The notes under the pieces are model-generated. The model was not told the origin of the DNA and did not search any database. It worked only from the letters and a program-made list of their open reading frames with translations. From the NCBI GenBank assembly GCA_020002185.1, contig CM034531.1, positions 80,407,738 to 80,471,737 on the forward strand: a stretch of 64,000 bases of DNA, read 5' to 3'. Positions 12,901 to 21,000 of the stretch are shown piece after piece (the first letter of the stretch is position 1; every line of letters starts with the position of its first letter). The translations under genes and the position numbers were made by a program. The stretch comes from Paraescarpia echinospica. Taxonomy: Eukaryota > Annelida > Polychaeta > Sabellida > Siboglinidae.

Positions 12901-15900
12901 AGTATTTTCAGATGTGTACTTTAAAGTCGTGTTGCACTTTGACCATGCATTTTCTTCACATCCGCTACATTTTAAGCCACTATATTATATATTCTAAGTA
13001 CATAACAATAAATACACAGTTAACAATATATCTCCAGCATCTTCTCAGATTGAAAGTACGTTTATAAAGAGTTACAGGTAATGTTCCAATTGGGTGCCTT
13101 TCCCACAATATTCTTGCATAGGAAGGTGAAATTGATAATTACAGTAATTGCAAGTGAAATAAATGAGGCTCCTACCTTGACCAAGGTGCGATGGCTTCGT
13201 GTTTACAATGACACCGTCACAGTCAAGCTCATAGACAGTACTGATGTCATCGTCAGCTGTCCGTGTAATTATGGAAACATCGGACACACCACAAAGTGAT
13301 CCTGGGAAATAAACAGCAATAAGAGTACGGACCTCCCTTTAACAAGGGTCATACACTTGAGTAACTATAACATTCCATGACATTTCCATGCTTCTTCATG
13401 ATTCTGTAAACAAATCCATGCCAAAACCAACTTACATTTGAGAATGATAGTTACACAAAGTATGCGGTTTTAAGCTTAATTATAATACCACTTTTGGTCT
13501 CCCCTGGAACAAACCACAGGCAGCAGTCGTCAACATAACTGTATTTTAATTCTTATCAAACTAGTTCACACTGTGGCACCCGATGGAGGAGAGAGGTTCG
13601 CCACTAACGGTTTCCATAGATGGAGAATTGAAAGTTTTTTGGTGTCTGCTTTTTTATTTCTGAAAACTTTGAATTCCAGGCCTTTCCTTTTAGAAAATTC
13701 AAGGCTTTCAAGGCATCAATATTTAAATAATGAAATTCCATGCTATTCAAGGTTTTCCATGCCCCGTATGAACCACGCTTTAAGGTCAATAATTATTGTG
13801 AGCAATATTTTTTCAGATTACTTTTATTGACATTTTGTTCCTTATTCCAGTTCATCATATTCGCCCCAACACAACGAACCACAATAAAATGTAAGAATAC
13901 ATCCTGCATGTAGGTCACACAGTCCACTAACTACTACTCTATCTAGTGGCTCACAAATTAAACAGTGCATCATAGTATACTAAATGATTTAGTTTATATT
14001 ACTTCGTGAAAACATAAACAAAAGTGTAAAGAAAATCAATAGTTTGCATGCTGTCAGGATTGAACCGGCGTCGCCCGATTGTAAACTAAACGGCAAGAAA
14101 CCAACGCGTCTACCAACTGAGCTAGCGGCACCAACAGAAATTCTCTGACTGATTTAAGTTGTTATGATAAATTGTACAACTCCTGCTTCATATATCGATA
14201 TTCTAGTGATATTATACACATTACTTTCTGTAGCTGGATACAATATATGTTTGCTATGTATGTTTATTGGTGTAGATTATCTCCCGTTGATTGCATTCGA
14301 TATAATTATTCTGAAAACGAGTCCAAGGCCAAGCTCAGCGAAACCTAGTCGACTTGTAGGCCCATTCGCTGTTTTGAATAAAATTTGATTCATGTGGAAC
14401 CGTAAGATAACTCCTTGTTCCTCTATGATGACTAGTGTTTGTATTACGTCGGAATATTGCACAATAACTCATTCTGACGCTCGTTTCGACCTAAAAGCTA
14501 TCCTTGTAAACATGCTCTGAATGCCTGGAAAGGGTCAGCCTGATGCGAGTGTGTGTCATAAGTGACGTCACGATACCACGTGATCGCCTAGCTCATTAAA
14601 ATTTAATTTTCGCGGGAATATCACAGACGGGCTTAAAATTTAATTTATGCTACAAATGTATTTTTTTGTATTTGTTTAATGTTGTCAAATGTGACATATA
14701 ATGTAAAACTTTGTGTACACATGGAAAAAGGATTTTAGCTAATGCTTTATTTTTATTTCCTTTAAGGTACGTGTCGATTTTTTTTTTTTTAATATTCATG
14801 CTACTACCACCAACACAATCAGGAGATAATCTGTTCCAATCATTTAGTCCTTTGTGAGAATGAGAACTTATATCTAATCTACACTGCTCCTTTACTAATG
14901 TAACTTCATGTCCTCTGGTTTTCTATCTTTCATAACTGAGAAAAAAATATTTCTATCAATATTTTCATAACCATTCAATATTTTAATTCTATCTGATCTC
15001 CTCTCAATCTCCTGGTCTCTAGTGTTGTTAAACCACATTCTTTTAGGCATATTTTGTAACTAAGATCCCTCAGTTTTGGTATAATTTTAGTAGCTCTCCT
15101 TTGTACTCTTTCTAGCATAATAAAAGAAGGCATTTTTGGTTGTGCGTCAATTGAAATGTTAATCTCCTTGTCAATGTTTTATGTGAAAAATCTGCATTGG
15201 CCATGATTAAAAATGGGAACTACGTTCAGGGTATATGGTTGGCACGGGAGAATGTAAGGAGAAATATGGTGTAATTAATTTTGATGACAAACACTGATAG
15301 CAACGTTGTCACACCTAAAGCTTCTCCTCGGAAGCCATATGTTTCAAGTTCATCGAGGTCTTCGTTGCTTGTAATCTTGGATGTGTAGTGCGGCTGGGCC
15401 ATGTATGGTGCATCACTACACTCGATTCCGCAGCCATTGTCCCGGACTTCAATCTTCCTGAATCCGTAATTCTCCTGCAGATATAACAACTTCATCAAGG
15501 ACACATGTCAGAAGTCCAGCAGTTGTTAAAGAGAGGCAATCCAATCGTAAAATAATGAATAAAAAACTATAAACTATATCTATTATAACATACAGACTTC
15601 CAAATATGTCTTAACAAACCATTTGTTGGTTTTTTTTAAATTAAGTGATTCTGGCAGAATTAGTTTGCTTACATAGCAGCATGTCACTTTCATCTCAACT
15701 ACAATGTAGATTAGTGGTTAACATAATTAGTCAATATGATAACCACTTCTTAGTGGTGCAGGGAAGATTCAACATTCAGCCCAAAGAAGCTTTCATTTGC
15801 AGTGGACTTGTTACTTTTATCCTGGGAAATCGAACGTTTGGATTGCATTGAAATATTATTGTATTTTGCTGTATTTGGGGTGCTGGAAAACATTAAATTG

Positions 15901-17024
15901 ACTTCATACAAAAGTCTAGTGGATCTGATAAGAGAACTTCGAAGACCTGCAAAAAAGCTACCCTAGTGAAAATTGGCATCATCGGTTTTGTCAGACCACA
16001 TGACCATAGTATGCCATGACACTGGCATGACACTGCCATCTCAGTGACGGCGATGTAAACATGCACAATATTTCAATGTGTCGAACAAAATTATAGGCAA
16101 CAATTCATACTAAGCATCACAGGAAAGTCATCAAACAACAATGGCATTGATCAATATAATGTGTTGCGTCTTGCCATACAGCACAATTTTGGTAATATGG
16201 CCTGGCAGAAATAAGTGGGTTCCATGAGCTGTGATTTGTTTTTACAATAAATTTATATAGTAAATCATAGCCAGGTATTCACTAAGTCTAAAACAACTTT
16301 TCTAACTTTGGCTGCACTCTAATAATAAACAATATTCAATAATCTTTTACTTAAGTTAAGTGGCCCAAATCTGTTGTCCTTCAACTGATCCTAACATTGT
16401 CATTATTGTACATGTCTATGCATCACCCCGGGCCCAGGGCAGTACCTAAAACAAGGATGATGCTGCTGATAATTTAAGCCAATTAAATAAGACTGCCCAA
16501 TAAATAAACAACATTCAATAACTCCAATCTCCATTCACTCGTTGTCTTTTGTCTGTGACTGTGTTAGTGTCACTGACACTGTCAGTCAATAACACTGTCA
16601 CTGACAGTGTGTTTTACAATAGACAATATTAGTAGTGATTTAGTGTAGAATATCGATTCCAGCCATTCAAGGGTCGGTTTCTTTAGATTTTGTAAAAACT
16701 GCAAATTATCAGCAGAATCTGTTCCTAGCAGTACAGTATGTTATGCCTTGGATTCGGTGATAACGCAAAACAAGAACTGTGGTCCGTCCCCAATTATTTC
16801 TACATCCAGTCGACAGACGGCGACACTGGGAGGTGCCGTGTCAGATACCAGCCTCTAAACCACAGGCATACCAACTTAATGTCGATACAAGTTGCTGCAG
16901 CATCCAGTGCATTTTCCATCAATTCTTTCACGACACTATGAGTTGATGTAATCACTTGGGAGCTGGTAATCAATCTAACGGTTGATGAAGGCAAAGCCTT
17001 CAACTTCGGTGCACTTCCCGCCAT
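850..17024 (-). CDS. PMS1: PMS1-type MutL homologue, whole gene (11 coding exons)
   Basis: MutL-family mismatch-repair ATPase, expected in the nucleus. Exons on the minus strand: 17024-16872, 15474-15315, 13301-13176, 12360-12086, 10406-10281, 9476-9336, 6753-5917, 4857-4783, 2183-2087, 1534-1411, 961-850. They total 2,226 bp (741 codons plus TGA), and every junction is GT/AG with matching phase. Residues 1-330 form the GHKL ATPase and transducer: ELMENALDA (E34), DNGCGI (D63), [22 protein letters not shown], and [11 protein letters not shown] near the end. Residues 328-606 are a Ser/Asp/Glu-rich linker. An HMG box spans about 647-710, the hallmark separating PMS1 from MLH1, PMS2 and MLH3. 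The protein ends with a basic RKKRK patch at 728-732. Human PMS1 is longer (932 residues) and has a MutL C-terminal domain after the HMG box; none is seen here. Transcript data were not available to confirm the model. Confidence 0.9.
1411..1534 (-). CDS. PMS1: PMS1 exon 10: core of the HMG box
   Basis: Acceptor atgtttag and donor AG|GTGTGA flank 124 bp, entering in phase 1 and leaving in phase 2. The peptide has the HMG signature [10 protein letters not shown], then [10 protein letters not shown] and MAAADTQ, matching helices 2 and 3 of the box. Confidence 0.85.
1730..2065. repeat. Degenerate tandem repeat, about 50-60-bp units
   Basis: Several imperfect units carry the recurring words catcaaagtcagatgaaa, acaatcattctta and atggttcatgaac. 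It lies in the PMS1 intron between exons 9 and 10. The open frames across it (both strands) are repeat artefacts. Confidence 0.6.
2087..2183 (-). CDS. PMS1: PMS1 exon 9: start of the HMG box
   Basis: 97 bp from acceptor gcactttag to donor AAGG|GTGGGT (phase 0 in, phase 1 out). The peptide reads [17 protein letters not shown], the typical first helix of an HMG box (KRPxSAYxxFxxExR). The split codon G+TT joins it to exon 10 as valine. Confidence 0.85.
2320..2995. repeat. Long imperfect palindrome (foldback/MITE-like), two arms of about 300 bp
   Basis: The left arm (about 2320-2630) begins gtagctactacccgaaaaca. The right arm (about 2715-2995), reverse-complemented, begins gcagccactacctgaaaaca, and the arms match along their length, including tgtgtgatcatgcaa and ctcagataaggtg. 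A short loop separates them. There is no coding capacity. It lies in the PMS1 intron between exons 8 and 9. I could not define a target-site duplication. Confidence 0.7.
3000..4370. other. PMS1 intron, no feature recognised
   Basis: AT-rich sequence between the palindrome and the SINE copy. No open frame, splice-flanked exon or known repeat was recognised on either strand. Confidence 0.4.
4372..4695 (-). mobile_element. tRNA-derived SINE, copy 1
   Basis: Read on the minus strand it begins with a tRNA-like head: gtggtgcagtggctagagc (A-box region) and gggttcaaatcc (B box). The body holds ccaaggt, tgagtacctggctata and gtgtacatg. Copies at 9,686-10,005 and 11,650-11,880 share the same body and orientation. 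It lies in a PMS1 intron. Confidence 0.7.
4783..4857 (-). CDS. PMS1: PMS1 exon 8, short 75-bp exon
   Basis: Strong acceptor (tttttttttctag) and perfect donor (GAT|GTAAGT) flank 75 bp with no stop, phase 0 to phase 0. The peptide runs from [11 protein letters not shown] to RRSLPSTD. It is not conserved enough to identify by itself; support comes from the splice sites and from fitting exons 7 and 9. Confidence 0.65.
4925..5053. repeat. Degenerate repeats flanking the 23-bp array
   Basis: Words such as agtgacaagaattcaac and aaatgacaagaattcaa recur every 30-40 bp. Related words continue after the array (about 5,640-5,870), so the 23-bp array expanded inside an older degenerate repeat. Confidence 0.5.
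5054..5632. repeat. 23-bp minisatellite, about 25 copies
   Basis: The unit is cgtgtggctatacgtat plus caacct, repeated with few substitutions (ggttat or gactat variants). Because 23 leaves a remainder of 2 on division by 3, and the unit lacks plus-strand stops, all three frames stay open. The 70-242-residue frames here are therefore artefacts. It lies in the PMS1 intron between exons 7 and 8. Confidence 0.95.
5917..6753 (-). CDS. PMS1: PMS1 exon 7: large central linker exon
   Basis: 837 bp from acceptor tatttttgcag to donor GCGCAG|GTTTGT, phase 0 both ends (279 codons). It starts [19 protein letters not shown], aligned by position with the helix closing the human N-terminal domain (...CYGPL). 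The rest is low-complexity and rich in Ser, Asp, Glu and Asn, as expected of the variable MutL linker. The plus-strand frame 5891-6484 is its shadow. Confidence 0.85.
7198..7350. repeat. Dispersed repeat, related copy at about 8,445-8,605
   Basis: Both stretches share cagtttaaaa, caactgtccag/caattgttcag, taacaggggtc and ccaattacagattagtca-like words in the same order and orientation. The family is unknown. They flank the RT relic at 7,627. Confidence 0.5.
7627..8035 (+). pseudogene. Non-LTR reverse transcriptase relic
   Basis: Part of a LINE ORF2: [19 protein letters not shown] (the usual KAFD aspartate motif, altered to KEAID), then [17 protein letters not shown]. After a stop at 7,915-7,917 and frame changes, [16 protein letters not shown] and LLYADDT (catalytic YADD box near 8,000-8,015) follow. 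Endonuclease and 3' end are missing. It lies inside the PMS1 intron between exons 6 and 7. Confidence 0.75.
8600..9030. repeat. Diverged direct repeats of about 170 bp
   Basis: The words gattcaatcaaatacagatt, ctatgcaaaatta and aaaaaagttgctgaac occur twice about 170 bp apart, and the first occurs again near 8,023. The block ends gtcccttggaccttcagccaa. No coding content. It is likely a non-autonomous repeat of unknown class. Confidence 0.5.
9336..9476 (-). CDS. PMS1: PMS1 exon 6: end of the MutL transducer domain
   Basis: 141 bp from acceptor tgtttacag to donor GAAAAG|GTTTGT, phase 0 both ends. The peptide includes [18 protein letters not shown], the position of the family motif DVNxxPxKxxV (human PMS1 has NLTPDK). 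It has no long open frame of its own and was found by motif. Confidence 0.9.
9686..10005 (-). mobile_element. tRNA-derived SINE, copy 2
   Basis: Same family as 4,372-4,695. On the minus strand the tRNA-like head is gtggtgcagtggctagagc (right end), followed by the shared body with cttgggcaagttcgttcat and tgagtacctggctatagac. It lies in the PMS1 intron between exons 5 and 6. Confidence 0.75.
10281..10406 (-). CDS. PMS1: PMS1 exon 5: transducer segment
   Basis: 126 bp ending at donor GAAAAG|GTGAGT. The peptide has [18 protein letters not shown], aligned with the MutL motif FINxRPV. I chose acceptor tttttcag (exon start 10,406). An alternative AG at 10,431-10,432 would add 8 codons in the same frame. 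Confidence 0.85.
10710..11640 (-). pseudogene. LINE reverse-transcriptase C-terminal relic
   Basis: The minus-strand fragments, in order, match a jockey/CR1-like ORF2 C-terminus: a damaged active-site box (QFDDSIVYR for FADDSxxYR), [19 protein letters not shown] in closely related form, [31 protein letters not shown], and finally [13 protein letters not shown] in another frame near 10,750. Frameshifts separate the parts, so it is dead. It lies in the PMS1 intron between exons 4 and 5. Confidence 0.85.
11650..11880 (-). mobile_element. tRNA-derived SINE, copy 3 (diverged)
   Basis: It shares the SINE body (actattcgtacacaa, agccaggtactcatt, gaacttgccca) and a decayed B-box region. It abuts the LINE relic at 10,710-11,640 and has the same orientation as the other two copies. 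Confidence 0.6.
12086..12360 (-). CDS. PMS1: PMS1 exon 4
   Basis: 275 bp from acceptor tttctttctag to donor CAGGAG|GTACGT (phase 1 in, phase 0 out). It encodes [18 protein letters not shown], which is MutL motif IV (LFxNLPxRxKF), and HNKCVIWQK, aligned with human HNKAVIWQK. It closes the GHKL fold and begins the transducer domain. Plus-strand frames here are shadows. Confidence 0.95.
13176..13301 (-). CDS. PMS1: PMS1 exon 3
   Basis: 126 bp, acceptor ttatttcccag, donor CAAG|GTAGGA, phase 1 both ends. The peptide has [10 protein letters not shown] and [11 protein letters not shown], closely matching human LITTRTAADN and [10 protein letters not shown]. Confidence 0.95.
13570..13800. mobile_element. 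Possible hAT-like non-autonomous fragment
   Basis: Repeated aaaattcaaggctttcaagg and caaggttttccatg words resemble the 'ccttgaaaatccttgaa' sequence common in short hAT-type elements. A similar patch is at about 53,225-53,290. No ends were defined. Confidence 0.25.
14043..14133 (-). pseudogene. tRNA-like sequence (decayed tRNA or SINE head)
   Basis: On the minus strand: gctagctcagttggtagac (A box) and ggttcaatcc (B box) at tRNA spacing, beginning tggtgccgc. The 3' acceptor strand does not pair with the 5' strand and the T stem has a mismatch, so a functional tRNA is unlikely. It lies in the PMS1 intron between exons 2 and 3. Confidence 0.45.
14790..15125 (-). pseudogene. CR1-like LINE 3' relic
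   Basis: The minus-strand translation gives [20 protein letters not shown], then [18 protein letters not shown] and [14 protein letters not shown], the typical C-terminal end of CR1-type reverse transcriptases. It has at least one frameshift or stop and is 5'-truncated. It lies in the PMS1 intron between exons 2 and 3, just beside exon 2. Confidence 0.8.
15315..15474 (-). CDS. PMS1: PMS1 exon 2: GHKL ATPase motifs II and III
   Basis: 160 bp, acceptor atctgcag, donor TTTAG|GTGTGA, phase 0 in and phase 1 out. It contains [10 protein letters not shown] (ATP-binding motif II, Asp63), TSKI and YGFRGEAL (motif III). Confidence 0.97.
16555..16615. repeat. Small inverted repeat
   Basis: acactgtcagt and actgacagtgt face each other across a short AT loop, with an extra cactgacactg copy. 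It lies in PMS1 intron 1. No function is assigned. Confidence 0.4.
16872..17024 (-). CDS. PMS1: PMS1 exon 1: start codon and ATPase motif I
   Basis: 153 bp from ATG (17,022-17,024 on the minus strand) to donor TTG|GTATGC, phase 0. It encodes [19 protein letters not shown] then [12 protein letters not shown], the GHKL motif I with the catalytic glutamate (E34). This is the first ATG in frame; the family normally starts a few residues before this helix, so the start fits. Confidence 0.95.
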
Positions 17025-17835
17025 TTTGGTATTGCAGTTAACAGGAAGTGACGTCCTACCAGCGAACTCGTTTACAGGAAGTTATTACTGCACAATAAGT
17101 TGTGTTGTTGTTGCGCGAAGGTGGGTTGAAAGAAACCTTGTTAGTAAGTATCTGCCTTCTGTAACTTCACACAGCTCACAAAAGGGTAGCCATATTTATT
17201 CACGGTTTGTATTTAGGTAGAACATTGTTCATGCACTAGCTTGTTAAAAGCAGTTATGCTGCCTAAAACAAATGGGCTAGTCGATGCGCAGATGTTGGGT
17301 TGTGCAGCCGAGCTGACAGTGACAACTCATGTCGTCTGAAGCCTTGTCACAGCAGTCGAACAATCTCACCCAACAGTCATACATTCGCAAAACTTGACGG
17401 TTAAGTCAGACGTACATTCCAGTGGACACAACCCGAATTAGCACATGCGTGGAATGTTTAATTCATGCATGTGATGTAGTATGGTAATGTTTAACGGAAA
17501 CCTAATCTAGTATCAACTCGTATCCGTTATCGGAGCATGACGTATCACACGTGGGGGTTTCACTCTAGACTAAAGTCTAAAAAAGATTACCAAAGAATCG
17601 TCTCAAGTCTGGAGACAAGACTCAACTTTATGTAATTGATTCAAACTTGTTACACCAAGAATACTGAATAGCATATGTACAGTTACAGTTAAGTTTGAAG
17701 TGCAGTTTATTGTGTTGAGGCAAGATCACACATCATCGCTGGGGTAACTCTAATGAATAATGGCCTTTAATCCAGTTGTTGGCCAGTTGTAACCAGTCAG
17801 TCTCTTTCAGCAGCTGCCTACCACACTACTGCAAG
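17025..17835. promoter_or_regulatory. Shared head-to-head promoter of PMS1 and ORMDL
   Basis: The two start codons are 811 bp apart and point away from each other. Beside the PMS1 ATG lie ACAGGAAGTG (17,041-17,050, ETS-like) overlapping TGACGTC (17,049-17,055, CRE-like), and a second ACAGGAAGTT at 17,074-17,083. ETS and CRE elements are common in bidirectional housekeeping promoters. There is no TATA box in an obvious place. A polypyrimidine-AG (tctctttcag) ends at 17,809, just before the ORMDL ATG, so ORMDL probably has an upstream non-coding exon. A donor-like GAAG|GTGGGT is near 17,120. Confidence 0.6.
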
Positions 17836-18009
17836 ATGAATGTTGGGGTGGCACACAGTGAGCCTAATCCAAACACATCGTACTTCAACAGTCGGGGGAT
17901 CTGGCTCACCTACGTCATCGTTGTTGTCATCCTACACTACGTCTGTCTCAGTCTGCCGTTCCTCACTGTCGGCATGGCGTGGACCCTCACCAGTCTCCTA
18001 CACAATCTT
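17836..18009 (+). CDS. ORMDL: ORMDL coding exon 1
   Basis: 58 codons, ATG at 17,836, ending ...[11 protein letters not shown] before donor GTACGT (18,010), phase 0. The last 24 exon bases (17,986-18,009) plus the donor reappear in almost every unit of the array that follows. Confidence 0.95.
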
Positions 18010-21000
18010 GTACGTATCCAGCCTTCTGGTTGTACACAACACTCACCAGTCTCCTACACAATCTCGTACACATCCAGCCTTCTACTTGTGTCCAACACCA
18101 GTCTCCTACACAATCTCGTACACATCCAGCCTTCTACTTGTCTCCAACACTCACCAGTCTCCTACACAATCTTGTACACATCCAGCCTTCTACTTGTGTC
18201 CAACACCAGTCTCCTACACAATCTTGTACGTATCCACTCTTCTACTTGTGTCCAACACTCACCATTCTCCTACACAATCTTGTACGTATCCAGCCTTCTA
18301 CTTGTGTCCAACGCCAGTCCCCTACACAATCCCGTACGTATTTAGCCTTCTACTTGTGTCCAACACCAGTCTCCTACACAATCCCGTACGTATTCAGCCT
18401 TCTACTTGTGTTCAACACCAATCTCCTACACAATCTTGTACATATCCAGCCTTCTATTTGTGTCCTACACCAGTCTCCTACACAGTCTCGTACATATCCA
18501 GCCTTCTACTTGTGTCCAACACTCACCAATCACCTATACAATCTCGTACATATCCAGCCTTCTACTTGTGTCCAACACCAGTCTCCTACACAGTCTTGTA
18601 CATATCCAGCCTTCTACTTGTGTCCAACACTCACCAGTCTCCTACACAATCTTGTACATATCCAGCCTTCTACTTGTCTCCAACACTCACCAGTCTCCTA
18701 CACACTCTTTTACACATCCAGCCTTCTACTTGTGTCCAAAACCAGTCTCCTACACAATCTTGTACGTATCCACTCTTCTACTTGTCTCCAACACTCACCA
18801 GTCTCCTACACAATCTTGTACACATCCAGCCTTCTACTTGTGTCCAACACCAGTCTCCTACACAGTCTTGTACATATCCAGCCTTCTACTTGTGTCCAAC
18901 ACTCACCAGTCTCCTACACAATCTTGTACATATCCAGCCTTCTACTTGTCTCCAACACTCACCAGTCTCCTACACACTCTTTTACACATCCAGCCTTCTA
19001 CTTGTGTCCAAAACCAGTCTCCTACACAATCTTGTACGTATCCACTCTTCTACTTGTCTCCAACACTCACCAGTCTCCTACACAATCTTGTACACATCCA
19101 GCCTTCTACTTGTGTCCAACACCAGTCTCCTACACAATCTTGTACGTATCCTCTCTTCTACTTGTGTTCAACACTCACCAGTCTCCTACACCATCTTGTA
19201 TGTATCCAGCCTACTACTTGTGTCCAACGCCAGTCCGCTACACAATCCCGTACGTATTTAGCCTTCTACTTGTGTCCAACAACAGTCTCCTACACAATCC
19301 CGTACGTATTCAGCCTTCTACTTGTGTTCAACACCAGTCTCCTACACAATCTTGTACATATCCAGCCTTCTATTTGTGTCCTACACCAGTCTCCTACACA
19401 GTCTCGTACATATCCAGCCTTCTACTTGTGTCCAACACTCACCAGTCACCTATACAATCTCGTACATATCCAGCCTTCTACTTGTGTCCAACACCAGTCT
19501 CCTACACAGTCTTGTACATATCCAGCCTTCTACTTGTGTCCAACACTCACCAGTCTCCTACACAATCTTGTACATATCCAGCCTTCTACTTGTCTCCAAC
19601 ACTCACCAGTCTCCTACACAATCTTGTACACATCCAGCCTTCTACTTGTGTCCAAAACCAGTCTCCTACACAATCTTGTACGTATCCACTCTTCTACTTG
19701 TCTCCAACACTCACCAGTCTCCTATACAATCTTGTACACATCCAGCCTTCTACTTGTGTCCAACACCAGTCACCTACACAATCTTGTACGTATCCACTCT
19801 TCTACTTGTGTCCAACACTCAACAGTCTCCTACACAATCTTGTACGTATCCAGCCTTCTACTTGTGTCCAACGCCAGTCCCCTACACAATCCCGTACGTA
19901 TTTAGCCTTCTACTTGTGTCCAACACCAGTCTCCTACACAATCCCATACGTATTCAGCCTTCTACTTGTGTTCAACACCAGTCTCCTACACAATCTTGTA
20001 CATATCCAGCCTTCTATTTGTGTCCTACACCAGTCTCCTACACAGTCTCGTACATATCCAGCCTTCTACTTGTGTCCAACACTCACCAGTCACCTATACA
20101 ATCTCGTACATATCCAGCCTTCTACTTGTGTCCAACACCAGTCTCCTACACAGTCTTGTACATATCCAGCCTTCTACTTGTGTCCAACACTCACCAGTCT
20201 CCTACACAATCTTGTACATATCCAGCCTTCTACTTGTCTCCAACACTCACCAGTCTCCTACACAATCTTGTACACATCCAGCCTTCTACTTGTGTCCAAA
20301 ACCAGTCTCCTACACAATCTTGTACGTATCCACTCTTCTACTTGTCTCCAACACTCACCAGTCTCCTATACAATCTTGTACACATCCAGCCTTCTACTTG
20401 TGTCCAACACCAGTCACCTACACAATCTTGTACGTATCCACTCTTCTACTTGTGTCAAACACTCACCAGTCTCCTACACAATCTTGTACGTATCCAGCCT
20501 TCTACTTGTGTCCAACACCAGTCTCCTACACAATCTTGTACATATCCAGCCTTCTATTTGTGTCCTACACCAGTCTCCTACACAGTCTCGTACATATCCA
20601 GCCTTCTACTTGTGTCCAACACTCACCAGTCTCCTACACAATCTTGTACACATCCAGCCTTCTACTTGTGTCCAACACCAGTCTCCTACACAATCTTGTA
20701 CGTATCCACTCTTCTACTTGTGTCCNNNNNNNNNNNNNNNNNNNNNNNNNNNNNNNNNNNNNNNNNNNNNNNNNNNNNNNNNNNNNNNNNNNNNNNNNNN
20801 NNNNNNNNNNNNNNNNNNNNNNNNNNNNNNNNNNNNNNNNNNNNNNNNNNNNNNNNNNNNNNNNNNNNNNNNNNNNNNNNNNNNNNNNNNNNNNNNNNNN
20901 NNNNNNNNNNNNNNNNNNNNNNNNNNNNNNNNNNNNNNNNNNNNNNNNNNNNNNNNNNNNNNNNNNNNNNNNNNNNNNNNNNNNNNNNNNNNNNNNNNNN

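Noticed and set aside
14043..14133. Functional tRNA gene
   Set aside because: A and B boxes are good, but the acceptor stem does not pair and the T stem is imperfect.
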